Below are positions 21,333-32,800 of a stretch of DNA of 64,000 nucleotides, piece by piece. The DNA is from Elgaria multicarinata webbii (lineage: Eukaryota; Chordata; Lepidosauria; Squamata; Anguidae), in assembly GCF_023053635.1 (NCBI RefSeq), contig NC_086178.1:92674226-92738225 (forward strand). Reading direction: 5' to 3'. Position numbers and translations under genes: made by a program. The notes below the pieces were generated by a model. That model was not told the origin of the DNA, ran no database searches, and worked only from the letters and a program-made list of their open reading frames with translations. Position 1 is the stretch's first letter. Each line of letters opens with the position of its first letter.

Positions 21333-22651
21333 ATCTATGACATAGATCTATGACATGTCTCTCTGCCTGCCCCTCTGCTAGCCTGTCCTCCTCCTCGGTG
21401 ACCGACTCGCTGGGATGGTTTGCGTTTGCAATGCGTGACTAACTGCAGTGCTGTCTTAGAAACCAGCCATCCTGGCCTCACTTCCTTGTGCCCCCAGAAA
21501 TGCCCGCTGCCTGCCTGCCTGCCTGCCTGTCTGTCTGCCCGCCTCCCCCGTGGTGCTGCTGTGGTGGGGCATCTGCCAGGACTGACTCCTCGCCTGCTCT
21601 GCCTGCCTCTCTGCCCGCCTGGTGCCTGGGAGATGGGCTTTGTGGTTCGTGCCCAGCATCCTCCGGAAAGCTTGCTCCCAGTCGTCCTCCTCTGTGCCCC
21701 TCAATGCGTAACTGCTGGCTTAGAAAGAAACAACCAGCCATCTTTGCCTCACTTGCTCCTTGCGCATGCTTACGGGTTGGTTTGCTATGCATTAGTGCTG
21801 CCTGCCTGCCTGCCTTCCCTCCCTTCTCCCTCATCATCGCAGGGATGGTGTATGTGTCTTGCTTTGACTCAGGGGAGAAGTCCTTCCTGTGCTCACTTAG
21901 ACTTTATCAAGTTCAATAATCCATTTTTCAAATGTGGAAGAAGATTTAGGGTTATCTCGTGGCATGTTGGGATTTCCTTTGAACTGGCCCCATTGTGCTG
22001 TCTGCATTGCAACTTTAAATCCCTGACATACTGGAGTGCCCGATTTTCAAAACTTCCCCTAACATCAGGGGATGATGGGATTGCCTTGAAACTTGGCGTC
22101 CATGTGGACACATGGGTAAGCTGTCATGGGACCAAAGGATAGGTTTCTGACGTGCAAATTGACGTAGTTGTAGAATGGGACAATTTGGGGTGAGTTAAGC
22201 CGCGCCAAAAATCAGGGGATGATGGGACTGCCTTGAGTCTGGGCGTCCATGTGGACACATGGATAAGCTGTCATGGTGGTGAGTTTGAGGTTTCTAACAT
22301 GCAAATTGACGGAGCTATCCCAAGGCGTGTGAATGGGGCGCCCGATTTTCAAAAATTCCCCAAAAATCAGGGGATGATGGGATTGCCTTGAAACTTGGCG
22401 TCCATGTGTATAACGTCCATGAGGTGTCATGGTGCCAAATGTGAGGTTTCTAACTTGAACAGAAAAAAAGTTGTTTACTTTTTTAGCTTTCAATGCAACC
22501 CTATGGGGGGGGAAATGGAGCTCCGATCCGGATCCGGAGCTCCGAGCGGAGTGGAGCGGAAATGGGCGGAGCGGGGGCGGGGTGAAGCGGCCCGATCTGA
22601 AAATCGCGGATCTGGAAGTGAAGCGGAGCAGGGGGTCCGTGCACACCCCTA
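21333..22651. other. 3' non-coding part of the hAT element
   Basis: It holds CTGCCTGC-type simple repeats near 21,505-21,545 and 21,800. A 40-bp block GTGGTGGGGCATCTGCC.GG occurs at 21,290 and again at 21,562. Three degenerate units carry CAGGGGATGATGGGA, at about 22,067, 22,214 and 22,369. A 240-codon plus-strand frame (21,420-22,142) is mostly Cys/Leu/Pro low complexity and shifts over these repeats, so I do not call it a gene. Confidence 0.6.
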
Positions 22652-22659
22652 GTTAGGAC

Positions 22660-23400
22660 AAGGGTGGTGGGGACCTGCTGGCCCATGAGGTGGGTCTGGC
22701 CTCCAACTTCCCCTCTCTTGGACCCTGCCACGTTTACAACCCCCCCAAGACTCCTATTCACAATTGGGCACCTTTCCCTTTAAGTTGCACAGCTGCATAT
22801 TGGGATGGGATGTAGAGCATAAGAGGGCACTGCTGACCCCCACCACTTTCAGCTTCAGCGCCATCCATCTCTGGTAAGGAGTTCACAACAACATAAAAGG
22901 TTCCCCACTTGGTCTAGAAGCTTGATATACCAGCTCAGCCTAGAGGCAATTGCAGACAGTGGAACATAATCACGGAAACTTCACACACATTTCTATCAAT
23001 CTTCAGGAGCAATTTGAGTAAACACAAGGATATTCTCTGAAGGACAGACTCGGCTTTCTTAATATTCTGCTACACTGCAGCAAGCCAAGCAGCTGCTATA
23101 CTTTGGGAGCTTTGATACTCTTTTGTGCACAGCAGTGGCAGCTGAGGTTAGCATTTCAAGACACTTTAATTGAGCCCCCACCAACACAGAATTTGTTTCA
23201 GAAAACCTTCCCTATTCAAAAATCCATCAAAGAAATCACCCTACTTTCTCGAGAAGTGAATTAATGGTACTAATTTCTACTCATTCATTTTCACAATTTA
23301 TAGGTCCAACACAAGTGTTTCTTCTATCCTTTCTCCTTCCATTAAGAACCACAGGTGCTCTATCCTCTGTCTCAGAGGGCAAAAAACAAACAAACCCTGG
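22660..23400. other. Unassigned stretch; if the exon at 23,407 is real, its first intron
   Basis: No repeat or exon recognised with confidence. Confidence 0.4.
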
Positions 23401-23406
23401 CCTTAC

Positions 23407-23467
23407 CTTGGTAGGAAGCCAAATAGACTACCACCAGCACCACCGAACCTTTCCATAAGCCCTCCAT
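23407..23467 (-). CDS. Candidate first coding exon encoding a signal peptide (possibly VSIR)
   Basis: Reading down from 23,467 on the minus strand, the codons give MEGLWKGSVVLVVVYLASYQ plus one base, then the donor GTAAGG. The peptide has a Lys in a short n-region, the hydrophobic core VVLVVVYLA and a polar end: a good signal peptide. The start context AACATGG is favourable. The exon ends in phase 1, as leader exons of Ig-superfamily genes usually do. A TATA-type promoter sits just upstream. In mammals the next minus-strand gene beyond PSAP's 3' end is VSIR (VISTA), a type I membrane immune checkpoint protein, so this is a reasonable guess from synteny only. No second exon was found in the 23 kb downstream; a large first intron leaving the window would explain that. 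Confidence 0.5.
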
Positions 23468-23489
23468 GTTCGCGGTGGTAATGAACCTT

Positions 23490-23600
23490 CAGTGATGAGG
23501 AGAGAAGGTGCCTCCTGTATATAATGAGCAATCCCCAAGACAGGGAACAGGATGAAGAGAACACCCACACCCCGGAGGTTTCACAAGTACCATTGGCCAC
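23490..23600 (-). promoter_or_regulatory. CCAAT / CACCC / TATA promoter for the 23.4-kb exon
   Basis: On the minus strand, in order: GGCCAATGG (plus 23,590-23,598), GGGGTGTGGGTGT (23,561-23,573), and ATTATATACAGG (around 23,514-23,525). Start of transcription is expected about 30 bases below the TATA box, near 23,490, leaving a 5' UTR of about 25 bases before the ATG. The spacing is classical for a TATA-driven gene. Confidence 0.45.
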
Positions 23601-24382
23601 ACCCAGCCTCAGGTTCATGCAATTAATGCACATAATTTGTAAGAACAAGAGCACTCCCAGGTGAGAAGCGATTCCAGTTTCTACAGAACACCTAGAATGT
23701 GGCTTCTCTTATATTTCCTCCAGTGGATGAGAACCAAGGGAAGGGATTTGAAGTCAGTGAGGCTGTGCACTTCTGTACATCTCTCTCACTCACACACAAT
23801 CCAAGCTGGTAGTTGTGCCATGCGGAGAGTCTCTACCAACACTTCTTTAAAATTGAAATCTGTCCTTATGAGAACCAGGCAGAAAAGACTAGAACACCTG
23901 CCATAATCAGTTTAATACAGTTTGAACTCAGTACAACTGAGTTCACATTTGAATTCAGAGAAGACCAAAGTCCTGAAGCAGAAACAAGCCTTCCATCACA
24001 TGGTGCTCCCAAGTGCCACAAATCCAAGTGTTTGGGAAAGAATATTCTGCAGCACTTTTTCTTCACCCCATTACAAGCTAATGGAGTTGCTTTGCTCCTT
24101 ATAGGAAGGGTGAGCAAATAAAGTACAGGTGGAGGCCTGACCTGGTCTCTCTCTTCCTTCACCCCTATAAATGAGGGAAGGCAACTGCAGTAGATATGCG
24201 GGCATTTTTCCCCTGGACACACAGTTCATGAGCTGCACTTGGCTGTGGGGAAAGAGGATATAAATCTTAAAAATTGCTGGGTTGCTGACAAAATTCAGCA
24301 CCAAACCACTGCATAGCACTCAGTAGAGCTAGAATGACTAAATTTAGCTTGCTATCAAACTAAATTTGACACTCCACAGAGC

Positions 24383-24515
24383 AGGGGCAGGCAACCTGTG
24401 GCCCTCCAGATGTTTTGGCCTATAACTCCCATCAGCCTTGGCCAACAGAGGCAATGGCAAGGGACCAGGAGAGCATTAGGCCAAAACATCTGGAAGGCTA
24501 CAAAGTGCCTGCCAC
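24383..24515. mobile_element. Foldback MITE ('CCTCCAGATGTTTTGGCC' family)
   Basis: GGCAGGCAACCTGTGGCCCTCCAGATGTTTTGGCC, a CTCCCATCAGCC core, and the mirrored GGCCAAAACATCTGGAAGGC ... TGCCTGCC. Confidence 0.75.
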
Positions 24516-24599
24516 AGAGTGCCATTTTGTCTCTATTCCCCACCCTGGGGAGTGTCGAGAGGGGACTTTGGCGCTACAGTACTTTTATGCCCCTAAAGG

Positions 24600-25025
24600 A
24601 AGTAAAAGCCCCATTAAGAAGGGAAGAACTGTCTAGCCCAGCATTCTGTTCCAACAGTGCCCAGCCAAACGCCTATGAGAATCCTACAAGCAGGATGTGA
24701 GAGCAATAGGACCCTCCCTCTCATGTTCCTCAGTATCTAATATATAAAGGCATACGGTCTCTGATGCTGGAGGCAATATATAGCTACCATGACTTGTACT
24801 GATAGTCTTATCCTTCATGAATTTGTCTAACCCCCTTTAAAACTATCCAAATTGGTGGCCATTGCTATTGTGACAGTTGAACTACATGCTGCGTAAAGAA
24901 ATACTTCATCTGTTCTGAATCTCTCACCCTTTATCTTCATCAGGTGACCCCAAGTTCTAGTATTTTCTCTACACCAGCCATAATTTATACACTTGTATCA
25001 TGTCCGCCTCGTTTTTCTAAGTTGG
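24600..25025 (-). mobile_element. CR1-type LINE 3' end, antisense
   Basis: The minus strand reads GGGGTCACCTGATGAAGATAAAGGGTGAGAGATTCAG, then CAATGGCCACCAATTTGGATAG and AAGGGGGTTAGACAAATTC, the same order as in the plus-strand LINE at 52,640-52,800. Divergence between the two is considerable, so this copy is old. Confidence 0.7.
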
Positions 25026-25079
25026 ACCCCTTCCCTGCTAGCTCACACACTGAGAAAATGTAAAGTTAAGATGTTTTGC

Positions 25080-26560
25080 CCTAATATGCATCACTTTTTA
25101 CTTGCTTATAGTAAACCCCATTTCCATTATAATGCCTATCCTGAGATATCCTTTTGGAGCACCTAAATAATTTGGTGACATCAGCAGACTTGGTCAACTC
25201 ACCACTCACCCCAGATAATTTCTGAAGAACTTAAAAACCACCATTTCTAATACAGATCCTTGGGGGACCCGACTATTTACATCCCTCTATTGTGAAAACT
25301 GCCTGTTTATTCCTACTCTGCTTCCTGTTTTGTAAAGAAACCTTCCTAAAAGAGGATGTGACATGGGTTGTCATGGTAACAGGAGGGGAATAGAAGGGTG
25401 TGGCAGTTGGGAACAGTTGGAAGGGGGAAGATGGGAGAAAGAGAAAAGGAGGAAGAAAAAGGAAAGGAGGGTTTTCGAGAGATTTTGGGAAGACAAGGGA
25501 TGGCAGCACTGGACAGAATGGCTGTAAGGAGCATGGAATTGGGCAGCCTGCCACAGTGAACAACATTTCAGGAGCAGCATAAGTTTACCCGGGCAACGCG
25601 CAGGGCCCAGGAAGAACAGCTGGACAGTTATTTAGGAGTTAACTCAGGGACTCAGAGTGTGTTAATGGTTAAGTCGTTACTATTAAATTCTTAAGTTTTG
25701 TAAAAAGAAGGGCTTCCATGTTTGACAAAGTCCTGATGCCTCACCCAGATTCCTTAGTTACGGTCACAAGGACCTCTACTCTTATCCCACGATTGCCAAG
25801 TTTGCTCATGAGGCTTTGGTGAGAGTCCTTGTTAAAAACAAGGACTACTGCTATCCATATGCTTGTTGACATTCTTAATGACATCCAAAAGGTTTAGGAG
25901 ATAGGAATCAATATAGCTTCAGCACAGATGTCCTAAGACTTGTCCTTCTACTATATCCAATTTAAGCTAACTGGCCTGTAATTTCCTTTATCCTTTTCTA
26001 ATAACTGGAATTACATTGTACCAGAAGATACAATGGCAAAAGCCTAGTCTTAGGGATATGTTAACACCTTTGTTAGAAGATCAATTTCACATTTGTTATT
26101 TACAAACCCTCACAGATGCTTACCATTTGGGCCTGGTGATCTGTCAAGGTTTTAAAACTTCATTTCTTGGCACTATTCGCTTCAGCTCTACTGATTCTCT
26201 TCTGGAAAATATCAGTTTAGGGACTGTTATCTGCCCTATATCTTCTGCAGCAAAGACAAATAGTTTTCAACTTCTCTGCAATCTCATTATTCTCCTAGGA
26301 TTCTGTTACTCCCTTGTCATTCAAATACTCAATCACTTTCCACTCAATCATACAATTGTTTCCTACTTCTGAGGTATTTAAATAATTTATTGTTGGCAGT
26401 AAGGTTGTTCGTGATATGCTCATCAACATCCTTTTTTGCATCCCTTGTCTGCTGACATTTCTTTCAACAAGGTTGTGGTGTTGTTTTTTCCCTATTGGGC
26501 AAGACTTCCATTGTCTGAAGGAAGCTTTATTTCGTTTCCTTAACACTGCTTATAACCCAT
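25080..26560 (-). mobile_element. Old interspersed repeat, probably LINE-derived
   Basis: Plus-strand phrases such as ATCCAATTTAAGCTAACTGGCCTGTAATTTCC, GGTGACATCAGCAGACTTGG and CCTTGGGGGACCC belong to widely dispersed amniote repeats that I believe are CR1/L3-like in antisense. A purine-rich block at 25,400-25,490 and about 250 bases around it look unrelated. Boundaries uncertain. Confidence 0.35.
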
Positions 26561-27029
26561 GCTACTGACCTCATGCAGTTTCTGACCTGCGGTATACAAT
26601 CTAGCCGAGCATGTTTGTGGTTTTGACTAGCCCCCAAATCATTCCTTAAAGATTTGACCTATATGTTAACATTCTCTCCCCCCTCCCCACAACCCCTTGC
26701 ACAATCCCCTAGGAATTAATGGCTCCATTAGTTGCTTTGGGAGCAGGGGAAAATGGCATTTATCACAGAAATTGAGATGTACTGCTCATATAGGAACCAA
26801 GGACGATTTTCTTGTTATGTCATAACCGAAGTCACCTACAAGTTTGGCAACTAAAATTTGAGTTGCCACTTAGTAACCCAGACTCTTGCCTGTCTCTTTA
26901 AGAGTTCAGATGTAGACAGAATGTGAAGCAGCAGCACCTCCATCACCAGTAATATCAGCTGACTCTTTGCTTGCTGTCTCTCACTTGTTACAGCAGGCAG
27001 GATTGAAGGGTTGATAAATGAAAATGTTG

Positions 27030-27110
27030 GGACATTATTTATTGCATTTCTATACCGCCCAATAGCCAAAGCTCTCTGGGCAGTTTACAAAAAACTAGGA
27101 CGAGACTCCA
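27030..27110 (-). mobile_element. L2 LINE tail, antisense
   Basis: TTTATTGCATTTCTATACCGCC, CAATAGCCAAAGCTCTCTGGGC, AGTTTACAAAAAA: reverse complement of the L2 hairpin tail. Confidence 0.75.
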
Positions 27111-27714
27111 AAATATCACTGTCTCTAGCACTACCAATCAAAATGCATTATGTAGCAATTCTGTCTCTTCCTCCTTGACAGATTTATTTTGTGTTAAGAA
27201 AAACAATGCAGAAAGTAGTAGGAAAACACAAGAGGTTACAAGTGGGAGATATTGTTGTCTGTAAAATTGAATGAGGCAAAGAAGCTGCACAATAAAAGCC
27301 TGATTTAGTAGGAACCTTAAGCAAGAAGCTCCAAGCAAGCCAACCGTTTTTACAATCCAAAAGTTACACTAGGCAAAGTATTAGCTTTATTGGGAAAATG
27401 CACATGGGTGATATGACACCCCCCGCCGCCGCCCCTGCAAAGTATGTGGGGGAAGAGTTGGAGTATAAACAGTATGTAGAACCATGGAAGAATGAGGTCA
27501 GAATTCAAGATTAGGTCAATATTCAACCCCTTAGCAATTATAACACTGTCGAGCTGCAGGCAATGTACACTATACATTAGATTGTCTACAGAGGTGTTTA
27601 GGCTAACCTAGAAACTTGCAATTGGAGATTCTACAGTGTGCATCTTCCCAACAATTAAGAGCTGCATTTGACACCTCACAAGCTTCCAATTTACATTTCG
27701 TAAAGAAGGCACAC

Positions 27715-29852
27715 ACTTGACAAATTTAGTTCCACCTTTATTGTTGAATTACAGAAGCTTTAGTGCAAAAAAAAAAAAAAATCTAACAGAGAATGTTTTG
27801 TTGTAGCAATGCTTGTTTTACCCAGTTCATACCTAGAAGGTAGAAAGTTTTATGCCATGAGAACACTAAATTTAGAATGCTAGTATACTGACACAAAAAT
27901 ATCCCAGTTCCAAGTCTTCATCGAAAAGGTTCACTTCCTAGAAGCAAGAAATTGAATTCTGCATACAGCTAAAAAAAAATTAGGCAAAATAAATAGCATC
28001 TAGAATGATGGTCTGACTGCACTACACTCCAGCAAATGTCTGACAATCATTAGAGGGAGTGAAACCATTGCTAATGTGAGGCAAATGTTTATTCTATATC
28101 AGTGCAGGAGATTAAACAGATCTTAACATCTGCAGTAAGGTAAAAAGGAAACACAGCAGTTGTTTTGTATCATGTATTCACTTCTGAGTAGCAAGAACTT
28201 ACAGCCAACTAGCAGACATAAAAATCAGTGTCATAGAATCATGTCAATGCCCTCAAATGCATCTAGGATGTATAAAGTGAAGCTACATGAAGATCATTAC
28301 TGTAGCTTACTTGAACCAATAATTAAGTTTGCTGCCACTAAAATGAGTTTCCTCCCCCAAAAGCGTTTCTATACTCCTGTGTGTCTAACTTTAATATGTT
28401 GCTCCTTCATGGATATATTTGTTAGTTGGTTTAAGTTATCCATATTTTGAACAAATTGTTTAGACAGCTATACATTCTGATCAAGGGATGGATCATTTTC
28501 ATCCCTTATCCAAACACTGTTCTACAGCTTTCAAGTCGTATGCTTGCAGGATATTTTGAAATATGTGTTATATATAAGCCACTAGTGGACATGGTAAATG
28601 GCACAGTCCGCTATCTAAACCTTCAGTGGCACTGCCTACAGTAACCACGGGCCACACAGCTAATACCCCCCAACACATACAAAACTGTCCTTTAAACAAA
28701 TGTCATGATGCATACTATCACATGACATCCTGCTTCTAAGCATTCCAACTTCCCTCTAGCTTTATCCAGGATAGTGTCTAATCATGCAAATAGCTACAGT
28801 CTAAGACAGAAGCCCTGCAGAAGGGTGGGTGGCAACATTAGGGAATGCCAGAGACTGAAAACCCAAATAAAATAAAAAAATAAAAACTGACTTTTTAGAA
28901 CCATACCACTAACATTGTTTTTCCCAAGCTTCTTTTTATTAGGCTTTTGCAGAGAGTCTTCTTACCATAAAGGTGTGATAAATCATTAGTTATGTCCTTA
29001 GCAAGGGAAAATAGCGACATGCACAACACATCAGGTACACCACTTGATTTTCCAGTTTAATAATGGCAATTTACTGCTTTGTTCTTTCAAGAAGCGACCA
29101 AAGTCATTTAAAAGAATAGGTTGCATAAATCTTAAACTCTTTAAGTGTCTAAAACATAGTATGGTCTGCATGACAGGCCCTGAATGAAGACTCAGTACTT
29201 GCTGCATGGGCCATCCATCTTCTAGTTCAAGAGAATATAACTCAGGATTTATACTAACAAATCCTATTATGGCATTTTAGCTTTAGTTGTGGAAGCCCAA
29301 TGGGCATATTCACATCATCTCTTTGGAAAATTCCTACAGAAGAAAAGCTACTCCTGGACGTTTGTGCAGCTTTGTTCCAATTCTTAAATTTTACAATTAT
29401 TTTAACCAATTCTTAACATTACACATGCTTAATTTGTAAGAATTTAACTTAAGGGGTTCTTCTACCAATTAATTATTCACATGGGAGCATCATTTCAACA
29501 ACTGTTTTAATTAAGAGTACTTCACAGACAGAAGTTAGTCACCAGCAAGAGTGCCTTTTAAAATTAATCCAGACACAGCAGCAGTGTCCTTAGTTTACTT
29601 ACATATACTTATACAAGCACTCCTTCTCAGAGGCACTCAGGCGAATTGACAACCATTGATGATTTACTGTGTATTCATCATGTGTACCATAAGGAACTAA
29701 AACTAGAGTCAGAAATATCTTTTAAGTCAACACTGGGGATCCTTCCAGAGGAGATCAGGGTACCAAGATTTTGTTCTTGCTTGCCTAACCCTTGCCTTTT
29801 TGTTTTCTTCAAGAATGAAAAAAAAGAGAGTTGGCCAAAGTGGGCATTTCTT
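27715..29852 (-). other. PSAP: PSAP 3' untranslated region
   Basis: It follows the stop codon at 29,853 on the minus strand. Two AATAAA signals are visible: plus-strand TTTATT at 28,935-28,940 (UTR about 0.9 kb) and at 27,737-27,742 (about 2.1 kb). Either or both may be used; mammalian PSAP has a 3' UTR of roughly 1 kb. The lower boundary is inferred from the distal signal. Confidence 0.65.
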
Positions 29853-29888
29853 CTAGTTCCACACATGACGTCTGCAGTGTTCAATAGC
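29853..29888 (-). CDS. PSAP: PSAP exon 15 (terminal coding exon)
   Basis: Acceptor TTTTGTAG, then [11 protein letters not shown] and TAG. Human ends AVEHCKRHVWN, so the C-terminus is nearly identical. Phase 0. Confidence 0.95.
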   Translation of the reverse strand, partial: AIEHCRRHVWN

Positions 29889-32800
29889 CTACAAAAGATA
29901 TGCAAGACAAGGTCAGAAGGAACTTAGTTCCCACCAGTATTATGAACAAAATGATCAGAAGCTTTATTAGGTCCTCAGGGTATTTACAGGGAAGATGATA
30001 ATTGCCAGAAACACTGGGCCATTTATAGGGCTACATAAGGACATACAAATCTCATTTACTCACATTGCACTGAGATGCAGTTTCCATGTTTTTGCACCAA
30101 TAGCCAGGTCCCTGGACACACACTTCTGTCCCCAGAAGATGCTGTGAGGATGTTACACAGACTCCAAGTGACTGTAAGATGAAAAGGGGGACAATAAGTG
30201 TAGTTACTAGTTTGTTGCAATAAAAATCTGGATTAGTCCCGCTAGCCATTATTGCTTCCCCCGAGGTTTATTTATTTACAATATTATTTATTTACAGTAT
30301 TTATATACTGTTCCCCATTCAAGAATTTTGGAGAGGTGGGAAAATCAAATAAAATAAAAGAACAGATTAAAAACATGTTAAAAATACATTTAAAAGGTAG
30401 GTACCAAAGAATAACCATTATGTGGTGGCTGGTCAAACTGGTTTAAGAGTTCTGTTTGCTTAAAACACACGATTGACCAAGTACAGATGATTAAGCTCCC
30501 AACCCACTTCTGCTTTGAACCCAAGAACAAACGGGTTCAAACTCTCCCTCATCAACCCAGAGTTCTGGGTTCACACATCATGAAGAACAACCAGAGACAC
30601 AGTGTAGTTTAACAAAGCTGACATAGGTATGTGGTTTGGAAGCTAGCATGCTTCTTTGCACCTGTATGCTCCCAACATCCTACTGTTAACAAACTATGGG
30701 TTGTTGTAATGTCGGAACACAGTGAGGTTGGGTGGCTAGTGTGGTGGTTTCAAAGTGATTTGTAAACTACCCCAGCTATTCACCCTCGCCAGGTTCAGAC
30801 GTAATGACTACCTGTGCCTGGTGAGGCTAATTAGGCAGCTCATGACAAGCACATGCAGGGAGGGAAATGAGCCACATTATCTATCTGTGATCGTGTAAAT
30901 CCAGTCAGAATTTAAGGACACACAGCAGTATGAGACCTCCATCTGTTCAGAAAAACAAAGGCAGACATATGTAACTTTAAGATGATGTGCTGTGCTGGTC
31001 TATATAAAGCCCTAAATTGAGATGCTAGATTTCCAAAACTGAACTGCAAAACCAATTTTTACATGAAGGACTCTGCACTAAAGTGTATTCTATGAACAGT
31101 TATTCTAGCTGTAGTACTTACAGTACACACAAAACCAGGATCCATCACTTGTGCCAAGATCGCCACAACCTGAGGCTCATACTCGTCCACAAACTGAACA
31201 CACTGTTTAAAAAGAAAACAAGATTATGAGACACAATCCCTGCCAACTGATCATAAAGAAAAGAAAAGATAAACAGTCTAGAACCAGGGTCACTTTTTTT
31301 GCTGAGCGCCATGTCCCTAATTACCTGCCCAGGTAAGGTTTGTTGTGCTGTCCAAATCCAGGCAGCATGGCTTATTTGAGGGAAACAACCCTCCAATAAC
31401 CCATGGCCTGTTGGGTAATCTGAGGGTTGTTTCCCATCCCCCTTTCAAACAAACCATGCCACCGAGGTTCAGACGACACAGCAAGTCACACCCATCTAAA
31501 TAATTAGGCTAACGGCACCCATCATGCACCAACAATTTAAACAAGCCATCATGGTTAAAGCCATGGTGGCTTACTTGATCATGCAAACTGGCCCACTGAA
31601 TCAGATATTGGTCCGGTTCACCTGGGTCACAAGGGGAAACCATAAAGTATAGGTTGTTTCCCCCCGCCCCATGCATACTTCCTATTTGCATAATTATTTT
31701 TATTGAATTTATATCTTGCCTTTTTTTCCATCTTAAGGATCACGAGATGGCATACATGATCCTCCTCCTCCTCTCCATTTTATCCTCACAACAACCCTGT
31801 GAGGTAGGTTGAGCTGAGAGTCTGTGACTGGCTCAAAGTCACCCAGTGAGCTTCCATGGCCGAGTGCGGACTAGAACACGGATCTCCCGACTCACAGTCC
31901 AACACTCTAACCACTACACCACATTGGCTCTCTTAATTACCAATGCCACATTGTGCCTTGCTGAGTCACCTGTGCGGAATTAGCTTCTAACCCAGACCAC
32001 AACCTATGGCTTGTAGTAGGGGTTGTAGGGTGGGTTAGAAGTCACTCCTGCTGCATGGTGTATTCAGAGGACATGTCAACCTGCAACATGGTGCAGGTAA
32101 TTAAACAAATGGCAGGCTCGCAAGCAGTGGGGTAAACAACCTATATTGCATGGTTTCCCCTGCAATCGTTTGAACCCAGCCAGGGACTGGGTTCACACAA
32201 CATGTCAAACCATCATCGGTCGCTGTCTGGAACAACGCACAATGGGTTAGCACGCTGTCCAAACCTGGAAAGCTTTGCACGGGATGGGTTAATTTTTTTT
32301 AACAAGCCACAGCAACAACCAATGGCTAGTTGTTAGGGTTGTTTTACCCAAGTTTTTGTCAGTCTTTCACTATAGAGGAATAGTGCTGTAGCATTATGAA
32401 GAAATAAAAAGGGGGGGAAGCAGGATCCTCCATGGCAGAACCTGTCTTGTCTGCCCATCCTGACCCCTTCCCCGGTCTAATTTCTACTTGCATCGACTTT
32501 TTTTTTCCCCTCTTAATTTTTTGGGGGGTTATCTTTCGCAATAGAGCCATGAAGAAATTAAAGCGTGGAAGCAGTTGATGAGAGCAGGGATGAAACTGAC
32601 CAAGACATTTGACAGAATGGGGCAAGTAGTGCAAACATCAGGTAAGAGCAGTACTGTGTGTGTGTGTTGAGGAAACTTTATGGAGAAGGGGATATGGCTA
32701 TCTGTGCCTGCACCCCTGAAGGTTTGCCACGGGTAACATACAGGGGGGTGCAGGAGGGACAAGCCAGTATCCTTCTGTTTCCCACTGTTGTACAGATGGA

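Larger units (their letters stand above)
19143..22651 (+). mobile_element. hAT-superfamily DNA transposon with BED-finger gene
   Basis: The 8-bp target duplication GTTAGGAC stands at 19,135-19,142 and again, unchanged, at 22,652-22,659; 8-bp duplications are the hAT hallmark. The termini are short imperfect inverted repeats: TAGGCATATGC at the left, GCACACCCCTA (inverse TAGGGGTGTGC) at the right. Subterminal sequence is rich in CCGCTCC/GGAGCGG blocks. Inside are a duplicated leader (about 19,885-20,452), an intact BED zinc-finger ORF (20,457-21,332) and a 3' part with degenerate tandem repeats. The RNase-H core and hATC dimerisation region of a full transposase are missing, so it is non-autonomous. 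The perfect duplication suggests recent insertion. Confidence 0.85.

Noticed and set aside
21420-22142. Plus-strand ORF of 240 codons inside the hAT element
   Set aside because: Mostly Cys/Leu/Pro low complexity from CTGCCTGC repeats, overlapping a similar ORF in another frame; no domain.
1-23400. Ig V-set exon of VSIR on the minus strand
   Set aside because: I looked for an open phase-1 frame of about 130 codons with a Tyr-x-Cys motif and saw none; the candidate gene's other exons are probably outside the window.
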